A stretch of DNA of 50,939 bases, from contig CAKTIM010000015.1 in the NCBI GenBank assembly GCA_934565795.1, forward strand, positions 1 through 50,939. Reading direction: 5' to 3'. Shown here piece after piece: positions 25,323 through 33,432 of the stretch; the first letter of the stretch is position 1; each line of letters opens with the position of its first letter. Position numbers and translations under genes: made by a program. The DNA comes from an uncultured Oscillospiraceae bacterium (GTDB taxonomy: Bacteria > Bacillota > Clostridia > Oscillospirales > Oscillospiraceae). The notes beneath the pieces are model-generated. The model had not been told where the DNA came from, searched no databases, and saw only the letters and a list, made by a program, of their open reading frames with translations.

Positions 25323-27554
25323 ATGAGTGCTTTTGATCGATATGCACCGTTTGTGCAGGATTTTATATATCGCAGTGGGTGGCAGAATCTGCGGGCCATT
25401 CAGGTGGCGGCGGCAGAGGTGATCTTCAACACCGACGACAATCTGCTGCTCACCGCCTCCACTGCCTCCGGCAAGACGGAGGCGGCTTTCTTTCCCATCA
25501 TCACCCTGTTTTCCGAAAATCCCCCCGCCTCCGTGGGGGCGATTTACGTTGGGCCCCTGAAGGCGCTGATCAACGACCAGTTCGGCCGCCTCAGCGACCT
25601 GTGCGCCCAGGCGGATATCCCCGTGTGGCATTGGCACGGGGACGTGGCCCAGAGCCACAAGGCGCGGCTATTAAAGCATCCCTCCGGCATTTTGCAGATC
25701 ACCCCGGAATCCCTGGAGGCCCTGCTGCTGCACAAGCATTCCGCCATCCCGAAGCTCTTCGGCGACCTGCGCTTCGTGGTGATCGACGAGGTGCACTCCC
25801 TGCTCCGGGGCGACCGGGGCGGGCAGACATTATGCCTGATCGAGCGGCTCAGCCGCCTGGCCGGGGTGAATCCCAGGCGCATCGGCCTGTCCGCCACCAT
25901 CGGCGACCCGGAAAGGTGCGGGGAATTCCTCTCCCTGGGCACCGGGCGGCAGACCGCCATTCCCAAAATTCAGGCTGCCGGGAGCAAATGGCGGCTGAGC
26001 ATGGAGCATTTTTACGTCAAGGACGTGCAGGCCGCCGCCGACCGGCCGGAGCTGCAAGCCATGGAGCCGCTGGACGCGGCCACGGACAAGGCCCCGGAGA
26101 ATGCCGACCCCGGCCTTGCCTATATCTTTGAGCACACCCGGGGGAAGAAGTGCCTGGTGTTCGTCAACTCCCGGGAGGAGTGCGAGACCGTCACCACCAC
26201 CCTGCGGCAATACTGCGAGAAGCAGCGGGAGCCGGATCGCTTCCTCATCCACCACGGCAATCTCTCCGCCTCCTACCGGGAGACGGCGGAGATGCTGATG
26301 AAGGACGACGAGCAGTGCATGACCACCGTCACCACCGCCACCCTGGAGCTGGGCATCGATATCGGGCGGCTGGAGCGGGCCTTCCAGATCGACGCGCCCT
26401 GGACGGTGTCCTCCTTTTTACAGCGGATGGGCCGCACCGGGCGGCGGGGCAGCCCGGCGGAAATGTGGTTTGTCATGCGCGAGGACGAGCCGGAGGCACG
26501 GGCCATGCTCCCCAGCACCGTGCCCTGGAAGCTGCTTCAGGGCATTGCCCTGGTGCAGCTGTACCTGGAGGAGCGCTGGGTGGAGCCGCCCCGGCTGGAC
26601 CGGCTGCCATACAGCCTGCTGTACCACCAGACCATGTCCACCCTGGCCTCCTGCGGCGAGCTTTCCGCCGGGGCCCTGGCCCAGCGGGTGCTGCCGCTGC
26701 ACTACTTCCACCGGGTCAGCCAGGAGGATTTCAAGACCCTGCTGCGCCACCTGCTGGCCACGGACCATATCCAGCGCACCGAGCGCGGCGGCCTGATCGT
26801 GGGCCTGGCGGGGGAGCGGGTGGTCAATTCCTTCAAATTCTACGGCGTGTTCCAGGAGAACGAGGAATACACCGTCCGCAGCGAAGCCCAGGAGCTGGGC
26901 ACCGTGGTGCAGCCGCCCCCTGTGGGGGAGAAGCTGGCCATCGCCGGGCACGTCTGGACGGTGCTGGACATCGACCACAAGCGCCACCTGGTCTACTGCG
27001 AGCAGGTCAAGGGCAGCATCCCCGCCTACTTCGGCCAGTGCCCCGGCGACCTGCACACCAAAATATTGAAGCGGATGCGGCAGGTGCTGCTGGAGGACCG
27101 GGGCTATCCCTACCTGATGAAGAACGCCGTGGCCCGGCTGGACCAGGCTCGCCATACCGCCGCCCACGCCGGTGTGGGCCGGGAGGTGCTCATCAACCTG
27201 GGCGGCCACATGTGGTGCCTGCTCCCCTGGATCGGCACCTACGGCTTCCTGGTCCTGGAGCGCTTCCTGAAGATCAAATGCGCCGACCGCCTGGGCCTGA
27301 AGAATTTCGACTCCGCCCGCCCGTACTACATGCAGTTCACCATGCGCGTCACCGCCGGGGAATTCTTCCAAGTGGTGCGCGAGGAGATCCAGAAGCCCCT
27401 GATCCCCCTGGAATTCGTCTACCCCAAGGAGCTGCCCCTGTTTGACAAATACGACGAATACCTCCCCGAATCCCTGGTCAAAAAAGGCTTCGCCGAAGGC
27501 GTCCTGGATCTGCAAGAAATGCAGCACACCATCAACTCCTGGCCCGCCACATAA
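25323..27554 (+). CDS. BrxHI/Lhr-like superfamily II DEVH-box helicase
   Basis: The 743-residue protein carries the SF2 motifs in order: LRAIQVAAAEV (Q-like), Walker A ASTASGKT (45-52), VGPLKALINDQ (Ia), ITPESLEA (Ib), DEVH (155-158), LSATIG (III), HHGNLS, TATLELGIDIGRLE (V) and QRMGRTGRRG (VI). The region after about 400 resembles the Lhr-type C-terminal winged-helix and accessory domains (REVLINLGGHMWCLLPWIGT). Length fits BrxHI. There is no nuclease or zinc domain. ATG at 25323 is preferred over an upstream GTG or ATG because AAAGGAAA precedes it. With the TerB and BrxD genes on the same strand it completes a three-gene DNA-processing module. Confidence 0.87.
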   Translation: MSAFDRYAPFVQDFIYRSGWQNLRAIQVAAAEVIFNTDDNLLLTASTASGKTEAAFFPIITLFSENPPASVGAIYVGPLKALINDQFGRLSDLCAQADIPVWHWHGDVAQSHKARLLKHPSGILQITPESLEALLLHKHSAIPKLFGDLRFVVIDEVHSLLRGDRGGQTLCLIERLSRLAGVNPRRIGLSATIGDPERCGEFLSLGTGRQTAIPKIQAAGSKWRLSMEHFYVKDVQAAADRPELQAMEPLDAATDKAPENADPGLAYIFEHTRGKKCLVFVNSREECETVTTTLRQYCEKQREPDRFLIHHGNLSASYRETAEMLMKDDEQCMTTVTTATLELGIDIGRLERAFQIDAPWTVSSFLQRMGRTGRRGSPAEMWFVMREDEPEARAMLPSTVPWKLLQGIALVQLYLEERWVEPPRLDRLPYSLLYHQTMSTLASCGELSAGALAQRVLPLHYFHRVSQEDFKTLLRHLLATDHIQRTERGGLIVGLAGERVVNSFKFYGVFQENEEYTVRSEAQELGTVVQPPPVGEKLAIAGHVWTVLDIDHKRHLVYCEQVKGSIPAYFGQCPGDLHTKILKRMRQVLLEDRGYPYLMKNAVARLDQARHTAAHAGVGREVLINLGGHMWCLLPWIGTYGFLVLERFLKIKCADRLGLKNFDSARPYYMQFTMRVTAGEFFQVVREEIQKPLIPLEFVYPKELPLFDKYDEYLPESLVKKGFAEGVLDLQEMQHTINSWPAT

Positions 27555-27669
27555 ATCAAAGCCCCCCCGTAGGGGTCGGCAACCTGCCGACCCTCAAGCT
27601 TGCGGTTTAGAATGCAGTAAAGATGAACGTATACCGTAAAAGGATACATCCCCAAGCTTCCCTGTGGGG

Positions 27670-27734
27670 TGTTGCAGAGCGCAGCGAATCTTTAATTACA
27701 ATCATTGCCGGTGGCAATGATACACTAATTAATT
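27670..27734 (-). mobile_element. Mini-element E, 65-nt form, inserted in a module C
   Basis: Starts TGTTGCAGAGCGCAGCGAAT on the plus strand and ends CTAATTAATT, between GTGGGG and AGCTGTCACC. It is nearly identical to the copy at 24657. Confidence 0.6.
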
Positions 27735-28093
27735 AGCTGTCACCGCAACGACTGAAGAGGGCACTCAGCTTATGGTTTCGAGAGAGACCCAACTAAAAAG
27801 GTAGAAAGTCAAATACTTTGAGTCCGTAGGGGCGGATACCAGCCGCCCGAAAGGTAACGAAACTGAGCTGTATAGACGAGCCGCTCAATCCCGGTACATG
27901 GCGGGGCGACAAATTGCCGCCCCCTACGAACTCAGGAACTTTTAGTAATGTCCATTCAACTGACAGCTCAGGCCCGTGACGTCGCGGGCGGCTGGTATCC
28001 GCCCCTACGGATTGGCGTGTACCATTCAACGCCCCCTTAATAAAGAACGTACTGCGGTAGGCCCTCTTCAGTCAGCCCTACGGGCTGCCAGCT

Positions 28094-28157
28094 AATGAAT
28101 TAAGGTATGATTGCCACTGGCAATCATTGATATTCTGATTCGCTGCGCGGAGCACCA
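28094..28157 (+). mobile_element. Mini-element E, 64-nt form, inserted in a module D
   Basis: Starts AATGAATTAAGGTATGATTG and ends GCGCGGAGCACCA, placed between CTGCCAGCT and CCCCAAGGGAAGC. The uninterrupted module D at 25081-25125 has these flanks joined. Confidence 0.65.
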
Positions 28158-28308
28158 CCCCAAGGGAAGCTTTGGCGGTAGCGCAACCTGCCTCCATTTA
28201 CCGCACCGCTCTGTTCCGTCACGTTGCGGGGCGACAGATTGCCGCCCCCTACAAGGCTCAGAAATTTTTGGCGCATCCCCAATCCAACAGAGAAAAGGAG
28301 AACCCACC

Positions 28309-28965
28309 ATGAAGAATTTGTTCCGGCTGGATAGCCCGGTTATGCAGTTTTTGTCCCAGGTGTGCGACCTGATTATTGCCAATGTGCTGTTCTGGCTCTG
28401 CTGTCTGCCGGTGGTCACCGTTGGCGCGTCCCTGGCGGCGCTGCATAAGATCACCCAGAGCATTGTGCTGGGGGAGGATGGGGGCGTGGTGAAGCCCTTC
28501 TTTCGGGCGTTCCGGGATAATTTCCGCCAGGCGACCCTGGGCTGGCTGGTGACGGTGGTGTTCCTGGCAGGCCTGGCAGCGGATCTGCTGCTGGCCCAGT
28601 CCTATCTGACGGGCAACAGCCTGCTGGTGTGCAAATGGCTGTGCGCGGTGGTGGGAGTTGTCGTCCTGTCCATCGGCGAATATTATTTTCAGCTGGTGGT
28701 GCGCTATGAAAATACCATCCGCCAGCACGCCATGAACGCTGCCATCCTCGCCCTGGTGAAGCTGCCCCGGACGGTGCTCATGGTGGCCCTGACCCTGCTG
28801 CCGCTGCTGGTGATGCTGGTATCCATGCAGGTGTTCGTCTCCACCCTGATCTTCTGGGTCATCATTGGCTTCGCCTTTGTCAGCTATGTCCAGTCAACCC
28901 TCCTGCGCCCCGTCTTCCGCCAACTGGAAGCACCCGACGGCCCCAACGTACAGCTGATGGATTAA
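28309..28965 (+). CDS. YesL-like (DUF624) membrane protein
   Basis: The 218-residue protein is a DUF624/YesL family membrane protein: MKNLFRLDSPVMQFLSQVCD, then DLIIANVLFWLCCLPVVTVG and ASLAALHK, which are typical. It has about five to six membrane helices. YesL genes often sit beside carbohydrate ABC importers, but none is adjacent here. The ATG at 28309 has AAAGGAG 8-14 nt upstream; the frame extends upstream only through repeat DNA. The M20 gene follows after 17 nt. Confidence 0.88.
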   Translation: MKNLFRLDSPVMQFLSQVCDLIIANVLFWLCCLPVVTVGASLAALHKITQSIVLGEDGGVVKPFFRAFRDNFRQATLGWLVTVVFLAGLAADLLLAQSYLTGNSLLVCKWLCAVVGVVVLSIGEYYFQLVVRYENTIRQHAMNAAILALVKLPRTVLMVALTLLPLLVMLVSMQVFVSTLIFWVIIGFAFVSYVQSTLLRPVFRQLEAPDGPNVQLMD

Positions 28966-28982
28966 CCCAAGGAGATATTGTT

Positions 28983-30071
28983 ATGAAAATTATTGATGAC
29001 CGGCGGGCGCTGCATCGTATTCCTGAATTGGATCGGGCGCTGCCGGAGACCATGGAATATTTGAAGCGCTCCCTGGCGGGGTTGCGGTGCCGGGTATTTT
29101 CGCCCATGGAATCGGCGCTGTGCGCCTATTTTGACTTTGGGCAGGAAAAGACTATCGCCTTTCGCTCTGACGCGGACGCGCTGCCCATTCAGGAGCAGAC
29201 CGGCGCGGCCTATGCCTCCGTGCATCCGGGGAAAATGCATGCCTGCGGCCATGACGGCCACATGGCCATTGCCCTGGAGCTGGCCCGGCGGCTCAGCGCC
29301 AGGGCGGCACTGCCGAACAATGTTCTGATCGTCTTTCAGCCCGCCGAGGAGACCACCGGCGGGGCCAAAGATCTTTGCCAGACCGGCGTCTTCCGGGAAT
29401 ACGGAGTGGAGGCCATCTTCGGCCTGCACCTGTGGCCGGGACTGCCGGAGGGAACCATTGCCAGCCGGGCGGGGGAGATGATGGCCCGCTCCTGCGAGGT
29501 CAAGGTGGATGTGCTGGGCCGCTCCTCCCACATTGCCCGGGCCAGCGAGGGGCTGGATGCCCTGGAGGCCGGAGCAGAATTTTACCTCCGCGCCCTGGAA
29601 ATGGAGCGCGCCCTGCCCCAGAACGTATTCCGGCTGCTGAAATTCGGACGCTTTGAAAGCGGGCGGGTGTGCAACGCCATCTCCGCCCACACCCACATGG
29701 AGGGGAGCCTGCGGGCCTTCCAGGACGATATCTTCTTCGGTATGCGCGATGGGCTGCTGGCCCTGGGGAAGCAGATCGAGGCGGAGACCGGCTGCACCGT
29801 CCGGGTGGACATGAACGACGGCTATCCCGCCGTGATGAACCCGCCGGAGCTGTACGCCCGCGTCCGCCGGGCGGTGGACTTCCGGGAGCTGGCGGCTCCC
29901 ATGATGATCACCGAAGATTTTTCCTGGTACCAGCGGAGCCTGCCCGGCATGTTCTTCCTGCTGGGGGCGGGGGATGTGCCCGCGCTCCACTCCGACAATT
30001 TCCATTTTAATGAAGAAATTCTATCGAAAGGCGCCGATTTCTTTGAAATCCTGGCGGAACGCTTCCAATGA
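28983..30071 (+). CDS. M20-family amidohydrolase / N-acyl-amino-acid deacylase
   Basis: The 362-residue protein is a metal-dependent deacylase of the M20D type. It opens DRRALHRIPELDRALPETME and has FRSDADALP, MHACGHDGHMA (Cys and His metal ligands), FQPAEETTGGAK (catalytic Glu-Glu) and the terminal metal-binding HSDNFHFNEE. The family covers N-acetyl-diaminopimelate deacetylase, hippurate hydrolase and related enzymes. The immediately following aminotransferase (4-nt overlap) makes the acetylated lysine/DAP pathway (as in Bacillus DapL with PatA) one plausible use, but no dapH is nearby. AAGGAG precedes the ATG. Confidence 0.9.
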   Translation: MKIIDDRRALHRIPELDRALPETMEYLKRSLAGLRCRVFSPMESALCAYFDFGQEKTIAFRSDADALPIQEQTGAAYASVHPGKMHACGHDGHMAIALELARRLSARAALPNNVLIVFQPAEETTGGAKDLCQTGVFREYGVEAIFGLHLWPGLPEGTIASRAGEMMARSCEVKVDVLGRSSHIARASEGLDALEAGAEFYLRALEMERALPQNVFRLLKFGRFESGRVCNAISAHTHMEGSLRAFQDDIFFGMRDGLLALGKQIEAETGCTVRVDMNDGYPAVMNPPELYARVRRAVDFRELAAPMMITEDFSWYQRSLPGMFFLLGAGDVPALHSDNFHFNEEILSKGADFFEILAERFQ

Positions 30072-31195
30072 TCCCACTTAATTCCAATCTGACCCCCCTG
30101 AAGCGCAGCGCCATCCGGGTCTATACCAATCTGGCCCGCCAGACCCCCGGCTGTGTCATGCTCACCCTGGGTGAGCCGGACTTTGATACCCCCACGCCCA
30201 TCCGCCGGGCCGCCTGGGACGCGCTGGAGCAGGGGCAGACCCACTACGCCCCCAACCAGGGCACGACGGAGCTGCGCGCCGCCATCGCCCGGGCGGAGAC
30301 CCGGCGGGGCAACCCCACCGCGCCGGAGCAGGTGCTGGTCACCGTGGGGTCGTCCCAGGCCCTGTTCACCGCGCTGCTGGGCATCCTCAACCCCGGCGAG
30401 GAGGTCATCGTCCCGGTGCCCGCCTTCTCCCTGTACGAGACCATCATCACCATTGCCGGGGGGAAAATGGTGCCGCTGGATGTGAGCAAAACGGGCTTTC
30501 AGATCGATCCGGCGGCGCTGAACCGGCTGATTACCCCCAAAACCAAGGCGATCCTGCTCAATTCCCCCAACAATCCCACCGGCGTGATCCTGAACGAGCG
30601 GAGCCTCTCCGCCGTCCGCCGAGCGGTGCTGGGGAAACCCATTTTCCTGGTCACCGACAATGTGTACACCGACCTGACCTATGCCCCCTGCCCCGACCTG
30701 AGCCTGGACGGGGCGCTGAAGGAGCAGCTGCTGCTGTGCCAGAGCTTTTCCAAGCCCTATGCCATGACCGGCTGGCGGCTGGGCTATTTGGTGTGCCCGG
30801 AATACGTGATGGAGCGGCTGCTGCTGCTCAGCGCCGGGATCATCGCCGCCGTGCCCACCTTCGTCCAGGCCGCCGGTGTGACCGCCCTGACCCAGGACAT
30901 CCGCCCCATGCGGGATGTCTACCGCCGCCGCCGGGACTACGTCACCGCCCGCCTGGATCGCATGGGCCTGACCTATCCCGCCCCGGAGGGAGCCTTCTAT
31001 GTGTTCCCCGACATCCGCCGCTATGGGCTAAGCTCCGATGAATTCTGCACCCGCCTGATCCGCGAGGCCGGCCTGGCCGCCGTCCCCGGCTCCTGCTTCG
31101 GCACCGAGGGCTACATCCGCCTGTCCTACTGCTGTGACGACACATCCCTCCAAACCGGCCTGGATCGCCTGGAGGGTTTTATAGGGAACCTCTGA
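30068..31195 (+). CDS. Class I/II PLP-dependent aminotransferase
   Basis: The 375-residue fold-type I aminotransferase starts MIPLNSNLTPLKRSAIRVYT and contains LGEPDFDTP, YAPNQGTTELRAAIA, SPNNPTGVI and the PLP-binding lysine in SQSFSKPYAMTGWRLGY, with a C-terminal Arg in GYIRLSYCC. It resembles PatA/aspartate-type enzymes. Its ATG overlaps the stop of the M20 gene. The TGA stop is inside the left arm of a 27-bp perfect hairpin. Confidence 0.92.
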   Translation: MIPLNSNLTPLKRSAIRVYTNLARQTPGCVMLTLGEPDFDTPTPIRRAAWDALEQGQTHYAPNQGTTELRAAIARAETRRGNPTAPEQVLVTVGSSQALFTALLGILNPGEEVIVPVPAFSLYETIITIAGGKMVPLDVSKTGFQIDPAALNRLITPKTKAILLNSPNNPTGVILNERSLSAVRRAVLGKPIFLVTDNVYTDLTYAPCPDLSLDGALKEQLLLCQSFSKPYAMTGWRLGYLVCPEYVMERLLLLSAGIIAAVPTFVQAAGVTALTQDIRPMRDVYRRRRDYVTARLDRMGLTYPAPEGAFYVFPDIRRYGLSSDEFCTRLIREAGLAAVPGSCFGTEGYIRLSYCCDDTSLQTGLDRLEGFIGNL

Positions 31196-31243
31196 ATAAC
31201 CAAAGCCGCCCCGGTGGGGGCGGCTTTGGTTATTCAGAGGTTC
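31186..31243. terminator. 27-bp perfect hairpin shared by two convergent genes
   Basis: Left arm 31186-31212 and right arm 31217-31243 are perfect complements around a GGTG loop (core CCAAAGCCGCCCC). It contains the stop codon of the aminotransferase gene and touches the stop codon of the convergent secreted-protein gene at 31245. TTCTTTACTT follows on the plus strand; the minus side has no T-tract. It probably ends transcription from both sides. Confidence 0.75.
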
Positions 31244-31244
31244 T

Positions 31245-31922
31245 TTACTTGTCGATGGCGCAGGCCATGGCTTCTACTGAGGCAATGGTGACGCCGTTTT
31301 CGGCGTAGTAGCGGCACAGGTCGCTGTCGATGCTCATTTGCATCGTTACCGTGCTGTCGGGATGAACGGCGACGTTGTAGAGTGTGCCGTAATCCACGTA
31401 GATCAGCGCGCCCTCGGCGTCGCGCAGCGCGGCGACCACGTAGAAGTCGTACACCGGCTGGTCGGTGGTGTTGGTGAGGGTTACGTAGACGTAATTGTCG
31501 TAGGCATCCTCGTCGCTGTATTCAAAGGTCGCCTCGCAGGGCACCTGGGTGATGGTCGTGCTGTAATCCGATGCGGAGATGGAGAACTTGTAGTCCGTCA
31601 CGGGGCTGGTTTCCAGAGCGTCCTCCCATTCGGTCTCACGCACGAACAGGGATTCGCCCGGTTGCAGGACGACGCCGGAGGGCAGGGTGCAAACGTAGTT
31701 GGTGGAGAAGAGGATTTCGTCGTCCTCGGTAAAGACCACCAGATCGCCGTTGCCGGTGGTGATGGGCGCGTCGCCCACGTTTTCAACCTTGGCGAAGAAA
31801 TAGCCCTCGTTTCCGTAGACGAGGAAGTTCTTTTCCGTGGCCTTCAGCTTTCCGTCGGCAAAGACCGTGGTGGTGAAGCAGCAGACCACGACGAGGATCA
31901 GGCAGATGACTTTTTTCAGCAT
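31245..31922 (-). CDS. Secreted beta-rich protein of unknown function
   Basis: The 225-residue protein has a signal peptide (MLKKVICLILVVVCCFTTTV, cleavage probably after VFA). The rest reads as two immunoglobulin-like beta domains: residues 25-110 (FFAKVENVGDAPITTGNGDL) and 115-225 (YVYVTLTNTTDQPVYDFYVV), resembling FxLYD-type folds seen in Firmicute envelope proteins. No enzyme motif. AAAGGAAA precedes the ATG, and a TTGACA-type promoter lies 90-120 nt upstream. Confidence 0.78.
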   Translation of the reverse strand: MLKKVICLILVVVCCFTTTVFADGKLKATEKNFLVYGNEGYFFAKVENVGDAPITTGNGDLVVFTEDDEILFSTNYVCTLPSGVVLQPGESLFVRETEWEDALETSPVTDYKFSISASDYSTTITQVPCEATFEYSDEDAYDNYVYVTLTNTTDQPVYDFYVVAALRDAEGALIYVDYGTLYNVAVHPDSTVTMQMSIDSDLCRYYAENGVTIASVEAMACAIDK

Positions 31923-32012
31923 AATGAATGTTTCCTTTCTGTGCAGCCGTTGTGATGTTGCGGCGGGAGGGGCAAGTGCCCGTTCCGGCGCTCAGGCAGC
32001 CAATCTTCTTCC

Positions 32013-32040
32013 ATTATAGCGGAAAGGCGTTGGTTGTCAA
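32013..32040 (-). promoter_or_regulatory. Promoter of the secreted protein gene
   Basis: Minus strand TTGACA (32040-32035), 16-nt spacer, TATAAT (32018-32013): both hexamers are perfect consensus. Confidence 0.78.
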
Positions 32041-32089
32041 GGGATTGCGAGAAACGTGCACCGACGGGCGGCGAAAGGGCAAGACGCTG

Positions 32090-32665
32090 TTACCGGGGCA
32101 GGGAGATTTTATGGGTGATGTCCAGCAGGGCTATATCCTCCGGGTGGGGGGTGACGAGCAGCAGGGTGCGGCCATGCAGGCAGCGCAGGATGGCTGCGGC
32201 GGCGAGGCTGCGGGCATCACTGTCCAGGCCGGTGAACGGCTCGTCCAGGGCCAGCAGCTCCCCCTGCCGGGCCAGGGCACGGGCCAGAGCGGCCCGGCGG
32301 GCCTGACCGCCGGAAAGGGTCTCGGCGGGCTGGGCCTGGGTGCGGGCGTCCAGGCCCAGCTGCTCCAGAATTTCACCGGCGGCGGTACCCGCCTCCGGCG
32401 CGGCCATGCGGATGTTATCCAGGGCGCTGCGCCGGGGCAGGAGCCGGTTTTCCTGAAACAGGGCGGACTTTTCCGCCGGAACGCCGCAGATCGTCCCGGC
32501 GTCCGGCGCTTCCAGGCCCAGCAGCAGCCGAAGCAGGGTGGTCTTTCCGCTGCCGGAGGGGGCCAGCACCGCGCAGCGGCTCCCCTGGGGGATTTGGCAG
32601 GAGAAGCCGGCGAAAATCCGCTTTTCCCCGTAGCTTTTCCAGAGATCGCGCACCAGAATATCCAT
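32090..32665 (-). CDS. ABC transporter ATP-binding protein (nitrate/sulfonate/taurine type)
   Basis: The 191-residue ATPase has Walker A APSGSGKTT, the signature LSGGQARRAALARAL and Walker B LLALDEPF followed by TGLDSD and the switch His in VTPHPED. It is shorter than usual SsuB/TauB proteins (about 250), lacking the C-terminal extension. The ATG at 32665 overlaps the permease stop (TGATG), giving tight coupling. Confidence 0.9.
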   Translation of the reverse strand: MDILVRDLWKSYGEKRIFAGFSCQIPQGSRCAVLAPSGSGKTTLLRLLLGLEAPDAGTICGVPAEKSALFQENRLLPRRSALDNIRMAAPEAGTAAGEILEQLGLDARTQAQPAETLSGGQARRAALARALARQGELLALDEPFTGLDSDARSLAAAAILRCLHGRTLLLVTPHPEDIALLDITHKISLPR

Positions 32666-33432
32666 CAGCAGCCCTCGATCCAGTCCAGAATGCGGCGCAG
32701 CAGGCTCAGGAAGCACCACTCAAAGCCCCGGCTGACCAGCACAATGGTCAGCGTCCAGGCCAGCAGCGCGTCCAGCTCCAGATACACCTTGGCGTCATAC
32801 AGCATGCCCCCCATGCTCCCGGCGCACACGCCGATGACCTCGGCGGCCACCCCGGCCTTCCAGCACAGCCCCAGCGCCGCCCGGCAGGCGGACAGGCAAT
32901 AGGGGCGGAAGGCGGGGGCGTAGATGCAGCGCAGACGGCTGATTGCGCCCATGCGGAACACCTGCGCCATCTCCAGCAGCGGCGCGTCCGCCGCCCGGAT
33001 GCCCTGTAAAAAGCTGGAATACAGCACCGGCAGCACCATCAGGAAGGAGATAAAGATGCTCAGCCGCCGCCCGGAGAGCCACAGCAGCGCCAGCACGACA
33101 AAGGACGCCACCGGCACCGCCTTCACCGCCGCCATATACGGCCGCAGCAGTGCCTCCGCCGCCGGAAACCGGGCGCTCAGCGCCGCCAGCAGCAGCGCGG
33201 CCAAAAAGCCCAGCAAAAAGCCCAGGGCCACCCGGGAAAGGGTGAAGCCCACGGCGCGCCAGAATTCCCGCTGGCCCAGCAGGGCGCAGAGCTTTGCCAG
33301 GGTCTGCACCGGCCCCACCAGCAGCAGGCGGTTATCCATCAGCACTGCCGCCAGATGCCACACCGCCAGGGCCAGCGCCGCTGCCAGGAGCCTTGCCGGC
33401 AGCGAATTCCAGAAGCGCCTACTGCGCGCCAT
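32665..33432 (-). CDS. ABC transporter permease (SsuC/TauC type)
   Basis: The 255-residue protein has about six helices and the binding-protein-dependent transport motif region (LLEMAQVFRMGAISRLRCIY, corresponding to the EAA loop). KAGVAAEVIGVCAGSMGGML, a segment typical of nitrate/sulfonate/taurine permeases, follows. It overlaps the upstream substrate-binding gene by 14 nt and the downstream ATPase gene by 1 nt. Confidence 0.9.
   Translation of the reverse strand: MARSRRFWNSLPARLLAAALALAVWHLAAVLMDNRLLLVGPVQTLAKLCALLGQREFWRAVGFTLSRVALGFLLGFLAALLLAALSARFPAAEALLRPYMAAVKAVPVASFVVLALLWLSGRRLSIFISFLMVLPVLYSSFLQGIRAADAPLLEMAQVFRMGAISRLRCIYAPAFRPYCLSACRAALGLCWKAGVAAEVIGVCAGSMGGMLYDAKVYLELDALLAWTLTIVLVSRGFEWCFLSLLRRILDWIEGC

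Larger units (their letters stand above)
27565..28285. repeat. Intergenic hairpin-repeat block after the helicase
   Basis: About 750 nt without a gene. It has module B (27568), module C split by element E (about 27655-27765), module A (27825), module B (27900-27926), module A (27983-28010), module D split by element E (28060-28175) and module B (28225-28252). It ends 24 nt before the yesL-like ATG. Confidence 0.85.

Noticed and set aside
21631..27554. Complete BREX, DISARM or Druantia locus
   Set aside because: No methyltransferase, PglZ phosphatase, BrxC/PglY, PLD nuclease or DUF1998 gene is present within the window.
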